Positions 36,280-45,962 of a DNA stretch of 64,000 nucleotides are shown here, one piece after another. The number at the start of each line of letters is the position of its first letter. Positions within the stretch are counted from its first letter, which is position 1. The position numbers and the translations under genes are program-made. The notes beneath the pieces were generated by a model. It had not been told where the DNA came from and searched no databases. It saw only the letters and a program-made list of their open reading frames with translations. Source of the stretch: Fusobacterium varium (GTDB lineage: Bacteria > Fusobacteriota > Fusobacteriia > Fusobacteriales > Fusobacteriaceae); the NCBI GenBank assembly GCA_900637705.1, contig LR134390.1:2294001-2358000 (forward strand), read 5' to 3'.

Positions 36280-38190
36280 TTAAACCTCAATAAACATATC
36301 CTTACTTTCTCCACATATTGGACAGATCCATTCTTCAGGAAGAGCTTCAAAAAGTGTTCCTGATTTTATATCATTTTCTTCATCTCCTATAGCTGGATCA
36401 TATTCATATCCACAACCATTACATACGTGACGCTTCCAAGTAGGTATTTCTTTTTTAGGTATAATTCTCTTCATTTTTTTCATTGGTGGAGCTTCTTTTT
36501 TAGGTTCTCCATTATCTAATGCAGCAGTAAGTAAAGGAAGTATTTCTTCAACTGTTCCAATTATTCCATAGTCAGCATTTTTAAATATTTGTGCATTTGG
36601 ATTATTATTAATAGCAACTATTGTTGTAGCATCTTTTATTCCTTTTAAGTGCTGACCTGCTCCTGAAATTCCACAAGCTATATATAAGTTTCCATTAAAT
36701 TTTTGTCCTGACATTCCAACATAACGATTTAATGGAAGATATCTTAAAGTTTCAGCCACTGGTCTAGATGATCCAATAGCAGCTCCTGCTTGTATAGCTA
36801 GCTTTTTGATAAGCTCCATATTTTCTTTTGGTCCTATTCCTTTTCCAGCACTTACTACACGATCAGCCTTTGATATAGGAGTATCTATATCTATTCCCAC
36901 TGTAAAATCATATCCATCAGCTTTTAAAGCTTCTACTAGAGCTTCTACTCTTTCTTTTGCACTTCCTTCTTTTAATATTATATTTTTACGAATACCTGTT
37001 GCATGCCCTTTTGAAGATGGCTTTTTAGAACCTCCATCGCTTTTAGGCATTTTACCAATTAAGTGCGAAGCAATAACTACTCTTTGAATTTCATTTGTTC
37101 CTTCATATATAGTACAAATTTTTGCATCACGATAAGCACGCTCTACTTCCATACCTTTAAGATATCCAGTTCCTCCAAAAATTTGCAGTGCTTCATTTAC
37201 AATTTCCAAACATACATCAGAAGCATATTGTTTCGCCATAGCAGATTCCATAGCATAATTTTCATGATTTTCCTTTAATTCAGCAGCACTATATACTAAA
37301 AATCTTGCTGCTCTTAATTTTGTTGCCATATCAGCTAATTTAAATGAAATTACCTGTTGGAAAGCAATTGGTTTTCCAAATTGTTCTCTTTCTTTTGCAT
37401 ATTCAAGAGCATTTTCAAAAGCACCTTGAGCAATTCCAAGGGCCTGAGAAGCTATTCCTATTCTTCCACCATCCAGTGTAGACATAGCAATTTTAAATCC
37501 TTCTCCTTCTTTCCCTAAAAGATTTTCCTTTGGTACTTTTACATTATTAAATATCAATTCGGCAGTAGAAGATGAACGAATACCCATTTTATCATAGTGA
37601 TCTCCAAACGTGAATCCTTCCCAACCTTTTTCAACTATGAAAGCACTTATTCCTCTTGTTCCTATATCAGGAGTTGTAACTGCAAAAACTATATATGTTT
37701 CAGCCTTATCAGCATTTGTTATAAATATTTTTCCACCATTTAGAATATAGTAATCTCCTTCTAGTACTGCTGTTGTTTCAGTTCCTCCAGCATCACTTCC
37801 TGCATTTGGTTCTGTAAGTCCAAAAGCTCCTAACTTTTCTCCCTTTGCTAATGGTACTAAATATTTTTGTTTTTGTTCTTCAGTTCCATAAGCAAAAATA
37901 GGATACGAACCTAAAGAAACATGAGCTGATAAAATTACTCCTGTTCCTCCATCTACTCTTGACAATTCTTCAACAGCAATTGCATAACTAAGCATATCTA
38001 AACCGGCTCCACCATATTCTTTTGGAAATGGCGTTCCCAATATTCCCATTTCTCCTAATTTTTTTACAGCTTCAGTTGGAAATTCATTTTCCTTATCAAG
38101 CATAAAAGCTATGGGTTTTACCTCTGTTTCTGCAAATTCTCTTATTTTCATACGTAAATTTTCATGATCTTCTGTTGTTTTAAAAAACAT
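36280..38190 (-). CDS. Acyl-CoA dehydrogenase / ETF-alpha FAD domain / rubredoxin fusion
   Basis: 636 residues in three modules. Residues 1-380: acyl-CoA dehydrogenase with [28 protein letters not shown] and the catalytic Glu in [10 protein letters not shown] (about 360). Residues about 440-550: the C-terminal FAD-binding domain of ETF alpha ([32 protein letters not shown]). Residues about 590-636: rubredoxin with [10 protein letters not shown] and CPICG. The N-terminal ETF-alpha domain and ETF beta are absent. So electrons could pass from substrate flavin to ETF-type FAD to rubredoxin iron in one chain. The next gene is FprA, a rubredoxin-using O2 reductase. SD AAGGAGG and a consensus promoter precede it. 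Confidence 0.93.
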   Translation of the reverse strand: MFFKTTEDHENLRMKIREFAETEVKPIAFMLDKENEFPTEAVKKLGEMGILGTPFPKEYGGAGLDMLSYAIAVEELSRVDGGTGVILSAHVSLGSYPIFAYGTEEQKQKYLVPLAKGEKLGAFGLTEPNAGSDAGGTETTAVLEGDYYILNGGKIFITNADKAETYIVFAVTTPDIGTRGISAFIVEKGWEGFTFGDHYDKMGIRSSSTAELIFNNVKVPKENLLGKEGEGFKIAMSTLDGGRIGIASQALGIAQGAFENALEYAKEREQFGKPIAFQQVISFKLADMATKLRAARFLVYSAAELKENHENYAMESAMAKQYASDVCLEIVNEALQIFGGTGYLKGMEVERAYRDAKICTIYEGTNEIQRVVIASHLIGKMPKSDGGSKKPSSKGHATGIRKNIILKEGSAKERVEALVEALKADGYDFTVGIDIDTPISKADRVVSAGKGIGPKENMELIKKLAIQAGAAIGSSRPVAETLRYLPLNRYVGMSGQKFNGNLYIACGISGAGQHLKGIKDATTIVAINNNPNAQIFKNADYGIIGTVEEILPLLTAALDNGEPKKEAPPMKKMKRIIPKKEIPTWKRHVCNGCGYEYDPAIGDEENDIKSGTLFEALPEEWICPICGESKDMFIEV

Positions 38191-38285
38191 ATACTGCCTC
38201 CTTCTGTCTTAATATTCTAAATGACTCTTAAAACTTTTTTATAATGGATACAAAATTAAATTTAATGTTTTTTTACTATATATAC

Positions 38286-38314
38286 ATAATATCATTGTAG
38301 ACCTTTAATGTCAA
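38286..38314 (-). promoter_or_regulatory. Consensus promoter of the dehydrogenase-fprA operon
   Basis: Minus strand TTGACA (38314-38309), 17-bp spacer, TATTAT (38291-38286). About 90 bases of leader follow to the SD. The rest of 38191-38590 is AT-rich with no visible gene. Confidence 0.8.
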
Positions 38315-38545
38315 CTATAATTTTTGTTTTTTATCTGAGTTTTTTTGCTCTAATTAGAACATTTTATAGCAATTTTCCATTATTTTTTATTAAAATTTTA
38401 TAAAAATACCTCTAAATGCTTTCAATTTTTATAGATTTTATTCTAATAATATTCTAAATAATATAACTCTCAAAACTATAACCTTATAGAATTATTCGAG
38501 TCATTTTTCTATTTTCATTTTTTATTTACAATTATTTTAAAATAA

Positions 38546-38582
38546 TAATAAAAAAACAGCCTTGTTATACTCAAAGCTGTTG
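38546..38582 (-). terminator. Terminator downstream of the NSS transporter gene
   Basis: Minus strand AACAGC...GCTGTT stem (38555-38582) followed by T7. It lies about 115 bp after the transporter stop; a short frame in between is not supported as a gene. Confidence 0.75.
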
Positions 38583-38699
38583 AAAATAATTATTTTTTTA
38601 TCCATAGATCAAGAGTTATTCCCTCAACTCCACTTACTTTATTTACTCCTCTTTTAATCAATACTTTGTTACAAAAATATGTATAATCTAACTTGCTTT

Positions 38700-40013
38700 C
38701 TATCCTATTCCACCATAAATAAGACCCAAAATTATTATTACTATTGTTCCTGGAATAAATATATATCTTCCAAACCATAATATTATACTACCTGTTTTAA
38801 AATTACTCCCCTTATTAATTTCAGTTATTACTTTATTTTTATCTACACAATAAAAATAAACTCCCAAAGATATAACTGCTCCTAGTGGAATAAGAATAAC
38901 TGAAACAAAATCAGCAAATTTTCCAAAATAATTCATATTTAAATCTAAAACCAACCCTATAATAAGAGCTATTCCTCCTACTATTACAGCTGATTTTTTC
39001 CTTGAAAATCCAAATTTATCCATAAATGATTCCACTGGTACTTCAAGCTGGTTGATAGCAGATGAAAGAGCAGCAAATATAACACTTAGAAAAAATATTC
39101 CTCCAAGAAATGTTCCCCCTGGAATATGTGAAAATATTGCAGGTATTGTTATAAATAAAAGAGAAGGTCCTGCTCCTGCATCTAATCCAAAAGCAAATGC
39201 TGCTGGTATTATTATAAAACCAGCCATAAGAGCTGCTATTGTGTCTAGAAAGCAGGTCTGAATCACACTTTCAAATATATTTACATCATCACCAAGATAA
39301 CTTCCATATACTAGAAGTGCTGAACCACTCAATCCAACTGTAAAAAATGCCTGTCCTAGTGCCATTATCCATGTTATTGGCTCCTTGAGCATATTCCAGT
39401 TAGGTTGAAGAAGAAAATTAACTCCTGATATGGCATTTGGTAGAGTAAGTGACCTTATCATAAGCCCCAAAAATATTACAAACATTAGAGGCATTATTAT
39501 TTTATTTATCTTTTCTATCCCCTTTACAACTCCAAGAGATATAACTGTTACACTAAAAACTATTCCTACTACGTGCCATGGGATAGAAGCTGTCTGTCCT
39601 GCAAGCTGTCCAAAATATTCTCCATATTCAACATGATTTATAGCTCCTGTAAGATATGAAAAAAAATATTTTATTACCCAACCAAAAACTATAACATAAA
39701 ATATAAACACTCCTGTTACTGATATTATAGGAATTACTGGAAGATATTTTTTTAATGGTAATTTCGTATTTTGTATTATTTCAGGTAAGCCAAATATACC
39801 TTTTTTCATCATTCTTCCAAATGATATTTCTCCTACAAGACCAACTACTGCAAACAATGCAATAAATATGAAATATGGTATAAGAAAAGCTGCTCCACCA
39901 TATTTCCCTAATTTCCAGGAAAATAACCATATATTTCCAAGTCCAATAGCTGCTCCAACACATGAAAGCATGAATCCTATTTTACCTGTAAAACTTTCTC
40001 TTTTTTCACTCAT
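38700..40013 (-). CDS. Sodium-dependent NSS-family transporter
   Basis: 437 residues, about 11-12 membrane helices. The first helix carries the neurotransmitter:sodium symporter signature CVGAAIGLGNIWLFSWKLGKYGG (residues about 14-36, shown in part), the Na+ and substrate site of LeuT-like carriers. Amino acids are the usual substrates; the specific one cannot be told. ATG at 40013 is chosen because GGGGGA lies just upstream; the earlier ATG overlaps that SD. It follows proS but is separated from it by a strong terminator. Confidence 0.92.
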   Translation of the reverse strand: MSEKRESFTGKIGFMLSCVGAAIGLGNIWLFSWKLGKYGGAAFLIPYFIFIALFAVVGLVGEISFGRMMKKGIFGLPEIIQNTKLPLKKYLPVIPIISVTGVFIFYVIVFGWVIKYFFSYLTGAINHVEYGEYFGQLAGQTASIPWHVVGIVFSVTVISLGVVKGIEKINKIIMPLMFVIFLGLMIRSLTLPNAISGVNFLLQPNWNMLKEPITWIMALGQAFFTVGLSGSALLVYGSYLGDDVNIFESVIQTCFLDTIAALMAGFIIIPAAFAFGLDAGAGPSLLFITIPAIFSHIPGGTFLGGIFFLSVIFAALSSAINQLEVPVESFMDKFGFSRKKSAVIVGGIALIIGLVLDLNMNYFGKFADFVSVILIPLGAVISLGVYFYCVDKNKVITEINKGSNFKTGSIILWFGRYIFIPGTIVIIILGLIYGGIG

Positions 40014-40033
40014 AGTGTCCCCCATTAAAATAA

Positions 40034-40070
40034 TTAGAAAAGAGGCAGGTCGAAAAATCCATCTGCCTCT
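40034..40070 (-). terminator. Terminator of proS
   Basis: Minus strand AGAGGCAG / CTGCCTCT 8-bp stem with a 14-nt loop, then TTTTC. Sixteen bases after the proS stop. Confidence 0.85.
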
Positions 40071-40085
40071 TCAACTTTACTTCAA

Positions 40086-41795
40086 TTAATATTTTTTCAT
40101 TAATTCTCTTACTGTAGAAACTACATCATCTTTAGATAGCTCAATAGTTTCTCCAGTTCTTCTAATCTTAAGTTCTACAATTCCCTCTCCAGCTTTTTTA
40201 CCAGAAACAACTTTAAATGGGAATCCAATAAGATCTGCATCTTTAAATTTAAATCCAGGTCTTTCATCTCTGTCATCTATCATAGCTTCTATTCCATCAT
40301 TTAAAAGAGCTTCATATATTTCTTCAGCTACTTTTACTTGCTCTTCATTTTTTATATTAGCAGGAATAACATCTACAATATAAGGTGCCAAAGCTGTAGG
40401 CCAGATAATTCCAAATTCATCATTATTTTGTTCAATAGCAGATGCAAGAGTTCTTGATACTCCTATTCCATAACACCCCATAATCATAACTTTGCTTTCA
40501 CCTTTATCATCAAGGAAAGTTGCATTCATAGCTTTTGAATATTTATCTCCAAGTTTAAAAATATGTCCTACTTCTATTCCTCTTGCACTATGAAGTTTTC
40601 CTCCACATCTTTCACATGTTTCTCCTGCTTTTACAGTTTTCACATCTGCAACTATATCAGCTTTATAATCTCTTCCATAATTTACATTTATGTAGTGAGT
40701 ATCGGCCTTATTTCCACCAGCTGTATGATTATTAATTTCAGTTACAGTAGTATCTGCAACTATTTTTATATTTCCTAATTCTATTCCATATGGTCCAATA
40801 AATCCTTTTACAAGTCCATGTTTTTCAAGTTCTTCATCTGTAAGAAGAGCTACATCTACAGCATTGACTATATTTTTAAGTTTTGTTTCATTTACTTCAT
40901 AATCTCCTCTTATTAAAACCATATACACCTGGTCATTTCCCATATCTCTGTACATCATGGCTTTTACTGTTTTACTGTAAGGAATATTAAGAAATTGAAC
41001 TATGTCATCTATCTTAGCAACATTTGGAGTATCTATTAATTCTGCATTTTTTATTTCTTCTTTTGGTGCTGCTTCCACTTTGCTTACAGCAGTTTCTACA
41101 TTTGCTGCATATGAACAAGAATCACAATATATGATTTCATCTTCTCCAGAATCTGCCAGTACATGAAACTCCTGAGAACCGCTTCCTCCTATTGCTCCAG
41201 AGTCTGCTTCTACTGGTCTGAATTTAAGTCCACATCTTGAGAATATTCTTGAATAAGTATCTCTCATATTTAAAAATTCTTCATCTAATGATTCAACTGT
41301 TGCATGAAAAGAATATCCATCTTTCATAACAAATTCTCTTCCTCTCATAAGTCCAAATCTTGGTCTTATTTCATCTCTAAACTTAGTTTGAATTTGATAA
41401 AGACTTAATGGTAGAGATTTATATGACGAGATGTCATTTCTTATTAAATCTGTAATAACTTCTTCATGAGTTGGTCCTAATACGAAATCTCTTTTGTTTC
41501 TATCTTGAAGCTTCATCATTAAAGGTCCCATTACATCCCATCTTCCGCTCTCTTTCCATAATTCAGCTGGTTGAAGTACTGGCATCAAGATTTCCTGTGA
41601 ACCTGCTCTATTCATCTCTTCTCTTACTATATTCTCCACTTTTCTTAAAGCTTTATACCCTAATGGTAAATATGTATAAACTCCACTTGTAAGTTTTTTT
41701 ATCATACCTGCTCTCAATAGAAGTTTATGACTTGCTGTTTCTGCTTCTTTTGGAGTTTCTTTAAGTGTTTTTATATAACTCTTACTAAATCTCAT
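40086..41795 (-). CDS. proS: Prolyl-tRNA synthetase (bacterial type)
   Basis: 569 residues, normal for the prokaryote-type ProRS. Class II motifs: motif 1 near GSQEILMPVLQPAELW, motif 2 FRDEIRPRFGLMRGREF, motif 3 MGCYGIGVSRTLASAIE. The YbaK-like editing insert lies in the middle (about 225-385, with KAMMYRDMGND and GGNKADTHY). Then comes the anticodon-binding domain (DDRDERPGFKFKDADLIG). It charges tRNA(Pro). SD GGAGGG precedes ATG at 41795. recG ends 59 bp upstream in the same direction. Confidence 0.97.
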   Translation of the reverse strand: MRFSKSYIKTLKETPKEAETASHKLLLRAGMIKKLTSGVYTYLPLGYKALRKVENIVREEMNRAGSQEILMPVLQPAELWKESGRWDVMGPLMMKLQDRNKRDFVLGPTHEEVITDLIRNDISSYKSLPLSLYQIQTKFRDEIRPRFGLMRGREFVMKDGYSFHATVESLDEEFLNMRDTYSRIFSRCGLKFRPVEADSGAIGGSGSQEFHVLADSGEDEIIYCDSCSYAANVETAVSKVEAAPKEEIKNAELIDTPNVAKIDDIVQFLNIPYSKTVKAMMYRDMGNDQVYMVLIRGDYEVNETKLKNIVNAVDVALLTDEELEKHGLVKGFIGPYGIELGNIKIVADTTVTEINNHTAGGNKADTHYINVNYGRDYKADIVADVKTVKAGETCERCGGKLHSARGIEVGHIFKLGDKYSKAMNATFLDDKGESKVMIMGCYGIGVSRTLASAIEQNNDEFGIIWPTALAPYIVDVIPANIKNEEQVKVAEEIYEALLNDGIEAMIDDRDERPGFKFKDADLIGFPFKVVSGKKAGEGIVELKIRRTGETIELSKDDVVSTVRELMKKY

Positions 41796-41854
41796 TTTAC
41801 CCTCCGAATTTTCTATAATTTACTCTATATTCTATCATATTTTAATTTTTTTTT

Positions 41855-43915
41855 CTAACTTTCTTTAAACTTTTCTTCAATATCATATTTTAGATATCTG
41901 TTTTTTATTATTCCCTTATTTTCTTTAAGATAATCTGTGCATATATCCTTTACAAGCTTAATAGTTTTCACATCATGAACTATATCTGTAAATTTAAGGT
42001 CACTAAATCCACTTTGTTTTGTTCCAAATATCTCTCCTGATTTTCTAAGTTTTAAATCTTCTTCTGCTATTTTAAATCCATCCTGTGTTTCTTCCATTAC
42101 TTGAAGTCTTGATTTAGAAACTGCATTCTCTGTTCTTGATACAAGAAAACAGTAAGATTGATATTCTCCTCTACCTACTCTTCCTCTCAACTGATGAAGG
42201 GCAGAAAGTCCAAACCTTTCAGCATTATTTATTACCATAACTGTGGCATTTGGTACATCTACTCCAACTTCAATGACAGTAGTTGATACCATTATATCCA
42301 GTTCCTTATTTTTAAAGCTGTTCATTATCTCATCTTTATCAGCATTTTTCATCCTTCCATGAAGCACACCTATCCTATATTCAGGAAGGTATTTGCTCAC
42401 TTCTTCAAGAAGTTCTTCTGTAGATTTAGCAGCCAACTTTTCACTTTCCTCTATGAGAGGAGCTACAAAATATGCCTGTCTTCCTTGAGATAATTTTTTT
42501 CCAATAAACTCATACATAGTTTTCGTTTCATCTATTGTAGCTATCCACTTAGTTTTGATAGGTTTTCTCCCTGGAGGAAGTTCATCTATTACTGACACAT
42601 CTAAATCTCCATAAATACTCAATGCCAGTGATCTCGGAATTGGTGTTGCACTCATTACCACCAGATTAGCAAGAACTCCCTTATCTCTCAATAATTTTCT
42701 CTGTACCACACCGAATCTATGCTGTTCATCTATAATTATTAAACCAAGTCTTTCAAATTCTACATTTTCTTCTATAAGAGCATGAGTTCCTATTACAATA
42801 TCCACTTCTCCCTCTTTTATTGAATCCAGAAGCTTTTGTTTAGCCTTTCCTTTAAAACTTCCTGTAAGAAGCTCCACTCTCACTCCAAGTTTTTCAAACT
42901 TATCTTTTACTGAAAGATAATGCTGGACTGCAAGTATTTCTGTTGGTGCCATCAATACTCCCTGATATGAATTTTCTACCATATAGAGTAAAAGAACCAT
43001 AGATACTATTGTTTTCCCACTTCCTACATCTCCCTGTATAAGTCTGTTTATTATTCTTCCATTTGAAAGATCTCTGTATATTTCTGTTATAACTTTTTTT
43101 TGAGCTTTTGTTAGTGAAAAAGTTAAATTTTCAAGATATTGCTTTACCAATGTTTTTTTATCTTCCAGCTCATACTTACTTGTGTTCTGACTATCCATTT
43201 CAAATCTTTTTTGAAGTATTCCCATTTCCAAAACTAATAATTCTTCTATAGCAAATCTTCTTTTTGCTTCTTCAAGATTTTTACTGTTAGTAGGAAAATG
43301 AATCTCCTTCATAGCCTGTTCTCTATTCATTACTTTATATTTTTTCAATATTTCCTCTGGAATATTTTCTTGAAAAATATACAATTTACTCTTTACAGCT
43401 TCTTTCATTAATTTTCTTAAAGTATTCTGTGGCATTTCCTTGCTTGTACTATATATAGGAAGTATTTCTCCAGCTTCAAGTTTCTGTTGATTGCTTCCCA
43501 ATTTAAATTCTGGATTTACCAGCTGATATACATAACCTCTCTTTATTTGACCAATGAATATATATTCCTCTCCTATCTTTAAAGTTTTTCTAAGATAAGG
43601 CATTTGAAACCATACTAATTCTATTATTCCTGTATTGTCAGTAGCTGTAGCTTTAACCATTTTCAGCCCCGACCTAGTGGGAGGGGCACTCACAGTCAAA
43701 AGTGTTGCCTTGAGAACTACATACTCATCTCCACGAAGATCTCCTATCTTCATGATATTAGTCCTATCATCATATGCTCTTGGGAAATAATAGAATAAAT
43801 CATACAAAGATTTTATCCCCAGTCTTTTCAGCTTATTTGTATTTTTTTCATCAAAATACTTTATTTCAGCATCTTCAATAGGCTGATATATATCTCTGTA
43901 TTCTTCTTTTCTCAT
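41855..43915 (-). CDS. recG: ATP-dependent DNA helicase RecG
   Basis: 686 residues, usual length. The N-terminal wedge/OB domain (about 60-160) is followed by the superfamily 2 helicase core: GDVGSGKTIVS (Walker A, about 296), DEQHRFGV (DExH, about 396), and motif VI region QLRGRVGRGEYQSYC. The C-terminal TRG motif region is also present. RecG reverses stalled replication forks and branch-migrates Holliday junctions. Located between yebC and proS on one strand. Confidence 0.97.
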   Translation of the reverse strand: MRKEEYRDIYQPIEDAEIKYFDEKNTNKLKRLGIKSLYDLFYYFPRAYDDRTNIMKIGDLRGDEYVVLKATLLTVSAPPTRSGLKMVKATATDNTGIIELVWFQMPYLRKTLKIGEEYIFIGQIKRGYVYQLVNPEFKLGSNQQKLEAGEILPIYSTSKEMPQNTLRKLMKEAVKSKLYIFQENIPEEILKKYKVMNREQAMKEIHFPTNSKNLEEAKRRFAIEELLVLEMGILQKRFEMDSQNTSKYELEDKKTLVKQYLENLTFSLTKAQKKVITEIYRDLSNGRIINRLIQGDVGSGKTIVSMVLLLYMVENSYQGVLMAPTEILAVQHYLSVKDKFEKLGVRVELLTGSFKGKAKQKLLDSIKEGEVDIVIGTHALIEENVEFERLGLIIIDEQHRFGVVQRKLLRDKGVLANLVVMSATPIPRSLALSIYGDLDVSVIDELPPGRKPIKTKWIATIDETKTMYEFIGKKLSQGRQAYFVAPLIEESEKLAAKSTEELLEEVSKYLPEYRIGVLHGRMKNADKDEIMNSFKNKELDIMVSTTVIEVGVDVPNATVMVINNAERFGLSALHQLRGRVGRGEYQSYCFLVSRTENAVSKSRLQVMEETQDGFKIAEEDLKLRKSGEIFGTKQSGFSDLKFTDIVHDVKTIKLVKDICTDYLKENKGIIKNRYLKYDIEEKFKES

Positions 43916-43942
43916 CTAAACTTTCCCTCCCTTTATATAAAA

Positions 43943-43990
43943 ATTATGAGGCAGCTCAAAACCAAAATAAGTTTGAGCCCCCTCACTATA
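43943..43990 (-). terminator. Terminator of yebC
   Basis: Minus strand TGAGG...GCTCAAA / TTTTGAGC...CCTCA compound stem (43947-43985), followed by TAATTTTTAT. Confidence 0.8.
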
Positions 43991-43997
43991 CTTTTCT

Positions 43998-44747
43998 CTA
44001 ATCTAATTGATCTAGTAATTCCTCTGCAATATCAAAGTTAGCATAAACCTCTTGAACATCATCAAGATCATCTAATGCGTCATAAAGAACCATTACTTTT
44101 TTAGCAGTTTCAAGATCAGTAATCTCAACTTTATTTTCTGGATTCATTGAAATCTCAGCTTCTTCATAAGAATATCCTGCTTCTTTTAAATTTTCAAGAA
44201 CAGTTTGAAATTCAGTATAATTAGTAATAACTTCAAATACTCCATCTTCTTCAGATACATCTTCTGCTCCAGCTTCCAAAGCTGCCATCATAAACTCATC
44301 AGAATCTATTCCTTCAGATTTTACAGTAATTACTCCCTGTTTTTTAAACATCCATGCAACAGCACCATCAGTTCCTAAATTTCCACCTTTTCTAGTGAAA
44401 GTCATTCTTACTTCTGAAGCTGATCTATTTTTATTATCTGTAACTACATCAACTATAAAAGCAGTTCCTGCTGGTCCATAACCTTCATATCTAATTTCAG
44501 AAAACTCTACTCCTTCAAGTTCTCCAGTTCCTTTTTTAATAGCTCTTTCTAATATATCTTTAGGCATATTTCCAGCTTTTGCTTTCTCTATTGCCAGTCT
44601 AAGTCTAGGGTTGAAGTTTGGATCTCCTCCACCTTCTTTAGCTGCTATTGTTAATTCTCTTCCAAATTTAGTAAATAATTTTGCTCTCTTTCTATCTTGA
44701 GCACCTTTTCTATGCTGGATATTATTCCATTTACTATGTCCTGACAC
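43998..44747 (-). CDS. yebC: YebC/PmpR-family regulatory or translation protein
   Basis: 249 residues with the YebC signature SGHSKWNNIQHRKGAQD at the N-terminus and the acidic domains 2 and 3 (RYEGYGPAGTAFIVDVVTDN, about 96-115). YebC-family proteins have been described as transcription regulators and, more recently, as helpers of ribosomes at proline stretches. The start is GTG at 44747, six bases after AGGAGG. The gene follows the walJ-UDG-fthC cluster and ends at its own terminator. Confidence 0.96.
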   Translation of the reverse strand: MSGHSKWNNIQHRKGAQDRKRAKLFTKFGRELTIAAKEGGGDPNFNPRLRLAIEKAKAGNMPKDILERAIKKGTGELEGVEFSEIRYEGYGPAGTAFIVDVVTDNKNRSASEVRMTFTRKGGNLGTDGAVAWMFKKQGVITVKSEGIDSDEFMMAALEAGAEDVSEEDGVFEVITNYTEFQTVLENLKEAGYSYEEAEISMNPENKVEITDLETAKKVMVLYDALDDLDDVQEVYANFDIAEELLDQLD

Positions 44748-44806
44748 AAGAAACCTCCTAATTTTTTCTTAATAATATAAAATTTTATCACATTAGCTCA
44801 GATTTT

Positions 44807-45358
44807 TCAATATTTCTTAACTTCAATCATATTATTTTTTAAAAAAATGATATCCACTTTTTTATCGTGCTTCTCAGCTTCTATTTTTTCTACCAATTGA
44901 AAATCATAAGCAATGGATACTTTCACAGAATCTAGATAATTTTCTAAAAATCTATCATAATAACCTCTTCCAAATCCTATTCTATTACCAGCTTCATCAA
45001 AAACTATTCCTGGAACCACTATCAAATCTATTCTTCCATTGTATCTATCTCCAATAGGTTCTTCTATCCCCATAGCTCCTTTTTGAAACCCTTTTCCATA
45101 TTCTACAGCTTCCATTTCATTTTTTCCTATTGTTCTTGGAAGCAGAAGTTTTTTTCCTGCTTTTAATATAGCTTCATTTATTTTATGAGTATCTATCTCA
45201 TTTTTAAAGCTCATATAACTCATTATTATTTGTGCCTCTTGAAAATATCTACTTTCCAGCAAATTTTTCATTATTTTTTCACTAGTTTCTTTCACTTCAA
45301 AAGAAGAAAGCAATTCTCTTTTCTCTCTTATTTGATTTCTAATAATCCTCTTCTCCAT
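44807..45358 (-). CDS. 5-formyltetrahydrofolate cyclo-ligase
   Basis: 183 residues. Family motifs: the N-terminal basic region KRIIRNQIREKRELL, GIEEPIGDRYN, and the ATP-binding C-terminal motif NRIGFGRGYYDRFL near 127-140. The enzyme converts 5-formyl-THF to 5,10-methenyl-THF using ATP. It overlaps the UDG-family gene by 20 bp. Confidence 0.94.
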   Translation of the reverse strand: MEKRIIRNQIREKRELLSSFEVKETSEKIMKNLLESRYFQEAQIIMSYMSFKNEIDTHKINEAILKAGKKLLLPRTIGKNEMEAVEYGKGFQKGAMGIEEPIGDRYNGRIDLIVVPGIVFDEAGNRIGFGRGYYDRFLENYLDSVKVSIAYDFQLVEKIEAEKHDKKVDIIFLKNNMIEVKKY

Positions 45359-45950
45359 ACCCTTTTGACATCTCCTCTTTCAAAAGTTTAAGGTCGCTCC
45401 AGAATTCTATAGCTACTTTAGATTTTTTGCCACTATCATTTCTAGATTTTTTTACAAAATTTACATCATAAGTCAAGAGAAGTTTTATTCCTCCAACCCA
45501 TTGAATAAATTTACCTCTTTCCTCTCCTATTTTTACTTCTCTTTTAAGAAGCGCTCTTGCTGCTTCAGACCCTAAAGCTACAACTATTTCAGGATTTATA
45601 AGAGCTATCTGCATATCCAACATTTCCAGAAGTTCATTCTGATCATCTTCCATATAATCTCTGAACTTGCAGTCTTTTTTAGCAAGTGTAGTTATATAAT
45701 ATTCATCTGGCAATATTCCTTCTATATCACATAGTTTTATGAGGAATTCTCCACTAGAACCAGAAGCAACTTTTAAATCTTCATTTTGATAAAGCTCTGG
45801 ATCATCTCCTATAAAAAGTACAGAAGCTTCTTTATTTCCACTTCCTATAAGAAGTTTTCTAGCAGCTCCTTCTCCATAGTTACTCCCAAGACCTCCAACT
45901 TCAAATTTTATAGTTTCCCAAAGTTCTCCTACTTCTTCATTTTTCATCAT
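45339..45950 (-). CDS. Uracil-DNA glycosylase superfamily protein
   Basis: 203 residues. The core resembles family 4-like UDGs: VLFIGDDPELYQNEDL (near 41-56) in the position of the GEAPG-type motif, a FLIKLCDIEGI helix, YYITTLAKKDCKF, and NPEIVVALGSEAARALL. The cysteines that bind the FeS cluster in true family 4 UDGs are not clearly present, and the first motif is diverged, so activity is uncertain. A DNA-repair role is probable. SD AAGGAGG precedes ATG. It lies 12 bp downstream of the WalJ-like gene. Confidence 0.8.
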   Translation of the reverse strand: MMKNEEVGELWETIKFEVGGLGSNYGEGAARKLLIGSGNKEASVLFIGDDPELYQNEDLKVASGSSGEFLIKLCDIEGILPDEYYITTLAKKDCKFRDYMEDDQNELLEMLDMQIALINPEIVVALGSEAARALLKREVKIGEERGKFIQWVGGIKLLLTYDVNFVKKSRNDSGKKSKVAIEFWSDLKLLKEEMSKGYGEEDY

Positions 45951-45962
45951 ATCTACACCTCC

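Noticed and set aside
38590-38778. 62-codon minus-strand frame after the NSS transporter
   Set aside because: Its first half overlaps the transporter in another frame, there is no SD, and the sequence looks like no known protein. Only the terminator after it is supported.
40563-40778. Plus-strand Ser/Tyr/Phe-rich frames over proS, recG, fused dehydrogenase and porins
   Set aside because: Antisense shadows of well-identified minus-strand genes, with no SD and biased composition.
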